Of a stretch of 64,000 nt of DNA, positions 57,426 to 64,000 are shown piece after piece. Below the pieces are notes generated by a model, which was given only the letters and a program-made list of their open reading frames with translations, had not been told where the DNA came from and did no database searches. Source of the DNA: Sarocladium kiliense (lineage: Eukaryota > Ascomycota > Sordariomycetes > Hypocreales > Sarocladiaceae). The position numbers and the translations under genes were made by a program. Numbering within the stretch: position 1 is the stretch's first letter; every line of letters begins with the position of its first letter. The stretch covers positions 62,001 to 126,000 of the forward strand of contig JAUZTG010000048.1 of assembly GCA_030734395.1 (NCBI GenBank). The letters run 5' to 3'.

Positions 57426-57892
57426 GGTGATCCCGATTCGGCGGCTTACTTGTTGCCTTCGGCCGTTGGGAGGCTCGCATGCGGCCGTGGCTCGACATGA
57501 TCGGCAAATCCCACAGGCCTTTCGCAGAGACTCGGACGTGCATGATCAGTTACAGAGACCACGGCAGGTTCGACAGCGAGCAATGATGTTTTGCTTCAAT
57601 ATCTATGGCGGACGCTAGCACCGACTGACGCCGAAACGCCGAAACACCGAGAGGTTGGGCTAGTGACTAGGATGCCCGCGCCACTGGAGAACTGGCACCC
57701 GTTATCCGTGCCTGGTGGATCGTGCTGTTTCGCCTGTGTTGCCTGTGTTGTCGCCCGTATGTCGAAGAAGACATCCGCCATGCACCCTGGGCACGAGTAT
57801 AGAATAGTGATGTATAAGCTTGATGCCTTGCATAGTGTAGTACCCTCGTAACATCCAAGTGCAACTGACATAACCGAGATCACCAGCGCACA
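57426..57892. promoter_or_regulatory. Divergent intergenic region Zn2Cys6 factor / amidase
   Basis: 467 bp between two starts. CGG and CCG triplets are present (for example near 57440-57490), but I cannot assign a specific palindrome. Confidence 0.35.
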
Positions 57893-59866
57893 ATGGCGAA
57901 GACTAATGCATGGCAAGCAACTGCAAAGGTAAGAGTGTTATCTTGTCGTGATGAGGGGTGTCGACTGACTCAAGGCAGGCCATTCAGGACGGCTTGACTA
58001 CTAAGATTCCAGTTGACTGGAGACTCTCCAAAGATATCCTTGAATCATCGCAGAAAGACGTATCAAAAATTCCTCAATCCTGTGGCCTTCTGAGCCAAAA
58101 GGAGCTGGAAATCACCAGTCACGATGGCACGTACATCCTTGAGAAAGTCCACTCATCAACTTGGTCCGCGGAAGAGGTTTGCCTTGCTTTCTGCAAGCGC
58201 TCTGCAATTGTACAGCAACTTGTAAAGACCCCTATTCTCAGTGAATAAGCCATTTTCAACTGAAGCAATGCAGGTCAATTGCTTATCTGAGATATGTTAC
58301 GACGAGGCTCTACAGCTGGCAAGACAGCAGGACGCTCATATCAAGAGTACAGGCAAACTGATCGGCCCACTTCATGGCTTGCCCATCAGCGTGAAAGACC
58401 ATGTCAATGTCGCTGGCTTGCGATCGACGCTGGGCTACTGCTCCTGGGCTGACAACATCGTGCCGGATGATGCTGTCTTTGTGCAAGCTCTTCGCAATGC
58501 AGGGGCGATTGTATTTGTAAAGACAACTATGCCTGTGACTGGCATGGCACTTGAGACTGTCAGCAACCTATTTGGTCGTACAAAATGTGGCTTCAACCGT
58601 GACCTAGTGTCAGGTGGAAGCTCAGGTGGCGAAGGTGCCCTTGTCGGTCTGCACGGAAGTCCAATTGGCATCGGCACTGACGTTGCTGGAAGCACCAGAG
58701 TTCCATGCGGATTCAACTCAATCTTTGGCATCAGGCCTTCAACTCGGAGGCTGAGCTACGATGGCGTTGTGAACAAGTCGCCCTGGCGCAAGAGGCATCG
58801 CTCCGGCAATAGGTCCAATGTGCCATTCAGTCCGCGACATGGAGCTTATTTGTAAGATCGCCACGGATGCGAAACCATGGGACCAAGATCCCCTGGTAAT
58901 AGCCATGCCTTGGAAGATAAGACCCGAAATCCACTCGAAGCTGTCGATCGGACTCTTGAAATTTGACGGTGTCGTCATGCCACATCCGCCGATCTTGAGG
59001 AGCCTGGAGGAAGCAGCGGCGAAGCTCCGTGCTGCTGGCCATGAGGTTATTGAGTTCGCTCCCTACGAGCACCAAAGGGCTTGGGACATTGCAGTAAGTA
59101 TTGGGTCTCGTGCCGCCATCATGATAAGCTATTTTGACAGCGTTTAGTTCCCCCTTTACTACACCACTGGAGCAAAGGAGATAAAGGCTCAGATTGCAGC
59201 AAGGGACGAGCCTTGGTTTCCTGCGGTTGAGAAACTCCACTCTGATCCCGCCTTGAGGCATCTCGCTGCTTCGGAAGTCTACGATGTGAGCACCGAACTG
59301 GATCAACATAAATGAGAGGAGCAGAGCAACGCTAAACTTTCCACGAACAGCTTCAATCTGCACAAGACCAATACAAAAAAGAATATCTGAAGCACTGGAA
59401 CAACACCGCGAAGAGAACGTCAACGGCCAGGTCGATTGATGCCCTTCTTTGCCCGATCAATCCGTGCGCAAGCTATCCTCATGACACTTTAACGTGGGCG
59501 ACCCCTTTGCCACTGTCGTGCTGCACCTTCACTTACACACGAGACATAGATGGTGGGGATACTCCGCCCAGTGGAATCTCGTTGACTATCCTGGAATTAT
59601 GATACCAGGAGGATTCGCAGATAAAACGAAGGATGTTCGCAATGACAGCTACTCCCCAATCAGCGACCTTGATAAAGAGAACTACGAGCTATGTAAGTCA
59701 AACCTAAAAACTAGTGGGTTACGGATAGAACTAAAGTTGTGAAGATGATCCCGAGCTCTGGCATGGTGGACCGATTGGCTTGCAGCTTGTGGGAAAGCAA
59801 TTCGAGGACGAACTGTTGCTTGCAGTCGGTGCCGAGGTCGAACGCATCCTCAAAAGTTACCGATGA
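57893..59866 (+). pseudogene. Amidase-signature enzyme, interrupted by a net +1 frameshift
   Basis: Seven exons: 57893-57928, 57979-58221, 58274-59093, 59148-59285, 59351-59493, 59550-59692 and 59745-59866. All junctions are in phase, but within exon 3 the frame changes by +1 between about 58772 and 58800. Upstream frame: GPLHGLPISVKDHVNVAG with K134, SGGSSGGE with S209, and TDVAGSTRVPCGFNS with S233, the Lys/cis-Ser/Ser triad of the amidase signature family. Downstream frame: IAPAIGPMCHSVRDMELI, then WWGYSAQWNLVDYPGI and HGGPIGLQLVGKQFEDELLL, the conserved C-terminal parts. The expected GQE motif is scrambled at the break, where CAAGAGG survives in a third frame. Without the lesion the enzyme would be about 540-550 aa and hydrolyse an amide to acid plus ammonia. 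It could be a recent pseudogene or a sequence error. Confidence 0.75.
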
Positions 59867-60557
59867 AGCATTCCACATCCATATTTGTAGGGTTCAGATC
59901 GGAAATACTTCAGTATAGCTTTTACTACCACAACGACCCATTGAATTCTTACGTTCTTTTAACCTGTGAAGGGTCAGCCTGGAACTTAGATGGTGAGCAG
60001 GTGGCCACAGGACAAGGGTGACCGCAAGGACCAATGTAGGACCATGTCTTCTTGTAGCCACAAGAGCTCCAGAGAACTCTGTACCAAGCCATTATTCTTT
60101 GCTTCCTTAAGCCATGTGCCGGGAATGTAGGTCTTGCATGATAAGCGTAGCCAACAACATGACATGAAACCACCCAGGGGCAAACTTGGTAAGGCAAACA
60201 ATCTCAGGGAGATTCTGAATTGGTTTCTCGTCGTTCGGCATTAAGGCCCCTACTGCTTCTACTGAAACACCGAGCGGGCATAGTCTGCAGCCGAGCGTAT
60301 GTCGGAGACGTCCGGTCTGAAGAGAAACACCAAGCACAAGGCCTCGGCACTTTGCTTCACGAAGACTCTGTCCTGGTGGCAGTCCTACGAACTGTCATCC
60401 AGGCTAAGGCGCGGCGAAGAAGGTATAAGCTATGTTCAGAAGGCCTATGTAAGATCCCCAATTTCAGAGAAGCAGTCGATTAGGTGATCAAAATCCTTGA
60501 GTTTCCAAAGATCTATCTGATATCACGAAAACTGTCCATTTTCGCAGAACCCATACC
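59867..60557. other. Intergenic region amidase / transketolase
   Basis: 691 bp. Open frames here lack recognisable content. The transketolase promoter is presumed. Confidence 0.45.
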
Positions 60558-62826
60558 ATGGCCCCGGACCTTGCAACAGCCGACGGGAAGCCTGTTGAAG
60601 CAAGCCTCTCTCCAGAGCCGAACTGGAAAGTCACGACACTGGCCCAACCTAGAAACAAACTATCGAGGCCACTGACAGAAGATGATTTGGCCGTACTTAG
60701 TTTGCGATGTTTGCTCTATGACATATGCAACCAGAATGGCGGTGGCCACGGTGGCTCTGCTATCGGAATGGCAGCAATTGGTGTTGCTCTATGGAAATAC
60801 ACTATGCGTTACAACCCTTTGAACCCGGAATGGTTTGATCGGGATAGATTTGTTTTGTCGAATGGTATGTCGTCCGACCCTAGGCCATCCAATCACTTGT
60901 CTGACAGAGAAAGGTCATGCGTCGATGTTCTTGTATGCACTAAACTATCTTGCTGGCTATCCAATTTGGACTCTGGAGGAGCTCAAGGGCTACGGAAGCC
61001 CAAAGGAGAATGGGTATGAGACTTTGTGCCACGGTCATCCTGAACGACAGATACCCGGAATCGAGGTGACAACTGGCCCCTTGGGACAAGGAATCGCAAA
61101 TGCGGTCGGACTAGCAATGGCATCGAAGAACCTTGCGGGACAGTTCAACAAACACTCCTTTGACATTATTCAGTCCCGGATCTACTGCATGACAGGTGAC
61201 GGGTGTCTCATGGAAGGAGTTGCTCTGGAAGCCATTTCTCTAGCGGGCAATCTCTGTCTGGATAACCTCGTTCTCATCTACGATAATAACGGGGTTACAT
61301 GTGATGGTCCACTAGATTGGATCAACACAGAGGACGTCAATGCCAAATTTCGAGCAACAGGTTGGCACGTAATCGATATTGCCAACGGCAATCTCGATGT
61401 TCGGATGATAGTTGAAGCGCTTGACAGTGCGAAAGCAGTCCGTGGGAAGCCAACCATGATCAACATCCGCACAGTTATTGGGCTAGGCACGAAAGCAGGC
61501 GGCACTTTCAAGGCTCACCATGGAGCCATAGATGCGGAAAGTGTCCGCGCTGCGAAGACACTCGCTGGACAGGATCCATCGAGCACTCATTCTTTGTCAG
61601 CCCAGACACTGGCATACTTTCGTGAGATGGTAAGCACTGGGGCAAAGATGGAGGCCGACTGGGAAGATCTACTGAAAGAGTACCGCGAAGTCTTTCCCCA
61701 ATCAGCGAAGGATCTTGATGAGAGACGTCTCGGAGATGGCAACGTTGAAGAGAGCCTTGAAGTACTCCGGACGCTGGATTCCAGTATCCTTAGCGGAACC
61801 GCCACTCGAGAGTCGAACGGTGAAGTTTTGCGTCGCTTGTGGCAGACTTGTCCCTTTCTCTTCGGCGGAGGGGCAGATCTTGTCACATCGTGCAAGTTCG
61901 CATATTCCCCAGACGATGTATTTCATCCGTCGACAGGGTTCACGGGGCGCTATGTCAGATATGGCATTCGTGAACATGCCATGGCGGGCATCTCTAATGG
62001 GATTGCTGCGTACTCTCCGGGCACCTTTTTGCCTGTCACAGCGACTTTCTTCATGTTCTATCTCTACGTGAGTATCTGAGCCATCTGTCTTGAGACAAGT
62101 TCAGGGCTAATAGTAGGTCAGGCTGCTCCGAGTGTCCGCATGGGTGCTCTAAGCGATCTGCCGGTAGTTCACATTGCAACGCACGATTCATTCGCGGAGG
62201 GTCAAAATGGCCCAACTCACCAGGCTGTTGAGCTCGATTCACTCTATCGTGCAATGCCCAACCTTGCCTACATTCGCCCGGCTGATGCAGAAGAAGTTAT
62301 TGGGAGCTGGATGTTGGCTCTCGCGAGTCGTCATGGACCGACTATGCTATCATTGGGTCGTGATCCTGCCGGAAGCAGAATCCCAGGCACAGACAGACAC
62401 AAAGTGGGCAAAGGGGCTTACATCGTCCATGACGTTGGTAAGCCGCGGCTGATATTGGTCAGCTGCGGCACAAATCTTCCTCACACGGTCTCAGCTGCTG
62501 AAGCTCTATCGGAGAACGGGATTCCAACTCGGGTCATCAGTGCACCGAGCCTGAAACACTTCGATTCGCAGCCAGAGGAATACCGCGACACAATCTTCCC
62601 AAAAGATGGAACTCCGATTGTAAGCGTAGAGGAGTACGTTGCGACAACGTGGGCGAGATACACAACGGCTAGTATTGGAATGACGAGCTATGGCTACTCT
62701 GCCTCTGGGCCCAGTAATTACAAAAGGTTCCGCCTGGACAAGGACGGCATAATGCTTCGAGTCGAGGCATATCTTAAGAATCTGGGGCAACAGAATGCCC
62801 GCATCAAAGGCTGGCAAGCTATATAG
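60558..62826 (+). CDS. Transketolase family enzyme, dihydroxyacetone-synthase-like
   Basis: Three exons, 60558-60864, 60914-62067 and 62122-62826, giving 721 aa. The TPP half has NGGGHGGSAIGMAAIGVALW (catalytic His region), LSNGHASMFLYALNYLAGYP, TTGPLGQGIANAVGLAMASK and the thiamine-diphosphate motif GDGCLMEGVALEAISLAGNL ending in YDNNGVTCDG. The Pyr half has RYVRYGIREHAMAGISNGIA (catalytic Glu), then HDSFAEGQNGPTHQAVELDS with the substrate-binding His, and PADAEEVIGSWMLAL. The C-terminal domain follows. YDNN and TCDG, in place of YDDN and TIDG of housekeeping yeast transketolase, and FAEGQNGPTHQ in place of IGxGEDGPTHQ, point to a dihydroxyacetone-synthase-like or specialised paralogue. The enzyme moves two-carbon ketol units between sugars or onto small aldehydes. 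No obvious PTS1 is present (C-terminus KGWQAI), so it is probably cytosolic. Confidence 0.9.
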
Positions 62827-63275
62827 TGTTGGTCGATTGAATCCGAGACGTGTCCATGGAGATATCCGCTGCCATGAGCGATTCATGTACATGCGTATAT
62901 TGTGCATATCTGGAACCGGGAAAGATGCCTCCCATCTGTATCAGCTCACGGCACTCGTGTAAGCCGGCCCGACGTATCAGAAATGACTGACATGCACAAT
63001 GAAGTTTTTGAACCCCTTTGATGATCTTATTTCCCGGCTGCCATGTACAACAAGACGTTGGCAGGCCGAAAAGATGCCGCCCGAGTCGGTGCAGCATCGA
63101 ACGACTTACATGTGGAACTAACTCGCAGCTCCGCTGTCGGCGTTACAACCACTCGCCGTTCCCACATCCGACTCGCTCTGACATAAAACCGCACACTGGA
63201 CGCGAAGCAGTCGTCCTGCAATAGGGCCGTGTTTGTTCTCCGTCCTCTTTTCAGAAGCACTCATCTCCATACACG
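62827..63275. other. Intergenic region transketolase / SDR
   Basis: 449 bp with a presumed terminator and promoter. No other feature is seen. Confidence 0.45.
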
Positions 63276-64000
63276 ATGGACCTTTTCAGAATAGATGGAA
63301 AGACGGCGCTTGTAACCGGGGGAACAAGGGGGATCGGAGCTGCCATGGCGATTGCGCTTGCAGAAGCGGGTGCGGACATTATCCTGGTCCAGGTAATGTT
63401 CAATCTATACGCGAGCAACCCTTGAAGCTGACGACTTGTACCTACACAGAGAGCCGAAGCGCGATCTGATGCGCAGAATCAGATTGAAGCCCTTGGCCGC
63501 AGATGCACTACCTACATCGCAGACCTCTCATCCCGCGCCTCTAGCCGGGATATCACTCCCAAACTCACCGAATCACATCGGATCGATATCCTGATCAACA
63601 ACGCCGGCATCATGAAACGCCACCATGCAGTCGACTTTCCAGAGGAGGACTTCGACCAAGTCATGGAGGTGAACTTTAACTGCACTTTCTTCTTATGTCA
63701 AGCTATTGGCCGATACTGGATCGAGAACAAGATCAAGGGAAGGTTGATCAACACGGCAAGTCTAGCGACGTTCCAAGGCGGTGTCCGAATGGCTGCCTAT
63801 TCAGGGAGCAAGGGCGCCGTGGGCCAGTTGACCAAGGCCTTGAGCAACGAGTGGGCTCAGCACGGCATTCGCGTGAATGCCATCGCACCTGGGTAAGACT
63901 AATTCAAAGATCATTGGAAGGTAGGCTGAGACTGACAACGGGCTCTAGATATATCGCGACTGACATGAACGTTGACACACGGACAAACCCTGACCAGACA
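63276..64000 (+). CDS. SDR, 2-deoxy-D-gluconate 3-dehydrogenase-like (KduD type), cut by window edge
   Basis: Exons 63276-63392, 63450-63892 and 63949 onward; the 3' end lies beyond the window. The start MDLFRIDGKTALVTGGTRGI puts the glycine motif TGGTRGIG at residues 14-21. The NNAG motif is intact (ILINNAGIMKRHHAVDFPEE), the catalytic region is AAYSGSKGAVGQLTKALSNE, and the PGYIATDMNVDTRTNP segment after the exon 2/3 junction is characteristic of KduD-type dehydrogenases. These oxidise 2-deoxy- or 2-keto-3-deoxy-gluconate-type sugar acids with NAD. It follows the transketolase in the same direction, consistent with a sugar-acid step in the same pathway. The substrate is inferred from family resemblance only. 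Confidence 0.85.

Noticed and set aside
49889..64000. Interpretation of the right block as a complete secondary-metabolite cluster
   Set aside because: No polyketide synthase, peptide synthetase, terpene cyclase or prenyltransferase is present in the window, so only a hypothesis is offered.

Overview
The window is nuclear DNA of a filamentous ascomycete (Pezizomycotina). Genes carry many short introns of about 45-75 nt with GTAAGT-like donors and CTAAC-like branch points. Single-copy fungal housekeeping genes (CHL1, CDC7, condensin subunit 1, FCP1, ATG26, CMR1, GRIM-19, RPL28) sit beside Zn2Cys6, P450, NCS1 and MFS genes typical of this subphylum. I cannot place it to class. Exon coordinates below were worked out by hand from splice signals, reading phase and remembered family sequence. 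No alignment or RNA evidence was available.

Layout. 1-5.1 kb is an accessory block: a P450, a short-chain dehydrogenase (SDR) and an NCS1 purine/cytosine permease. 6.2-14.9 kb holds the CHL1 helicase, two unrecognised nuclear-type proteins, and a fungal GIY-YIG-like gene cut by an in-frame TAG. 14.9-24.8 kb is a roughly 10 kb stretch in which I can support no gene. 24.8-49.4 kb is a core block: RPL28, CDC7 and condensin CND1 (divergent pair), FCP1, an SDR, complex I GRIM-19, sterol glucosyltransferase ATG26, the WD40 protein CMR1 and an MTF2-like mitochondrial protein.

49.9-64 kb is a second accessory block: a CYP51 (sterol 14-alpha-demethylase) paralogue, a Dal5/TNA1-type MFS carrier, a RidA-family deaminase, a Zn2Cys6 regulator, an amidase with a frameshift, a dihydroxyacetone-synthase-like transketolase and a KduD-like SDR cut by the window edge. 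Its order and its central regulator suggest a co-regulated catabolic cluster for a nitrogen-containing or sugar-acid compound. A resistance role for the CYP51 copy, protecting against a sterol-pathway inhibitor, is a separate idea to test.

Main points of interest: the CYP51 copy in its accessory neighbourhood; the RidA/amidase/transketolase/SDR cluster; two genes each carrying one disabling lesion (TAG at 12711, net +1 shift near 58780); a long inverted repeat upstream of CHL1; and the 10 kb gene-empty tract. I found no tRNA, rRNA, CRISPR array or intact transposon.
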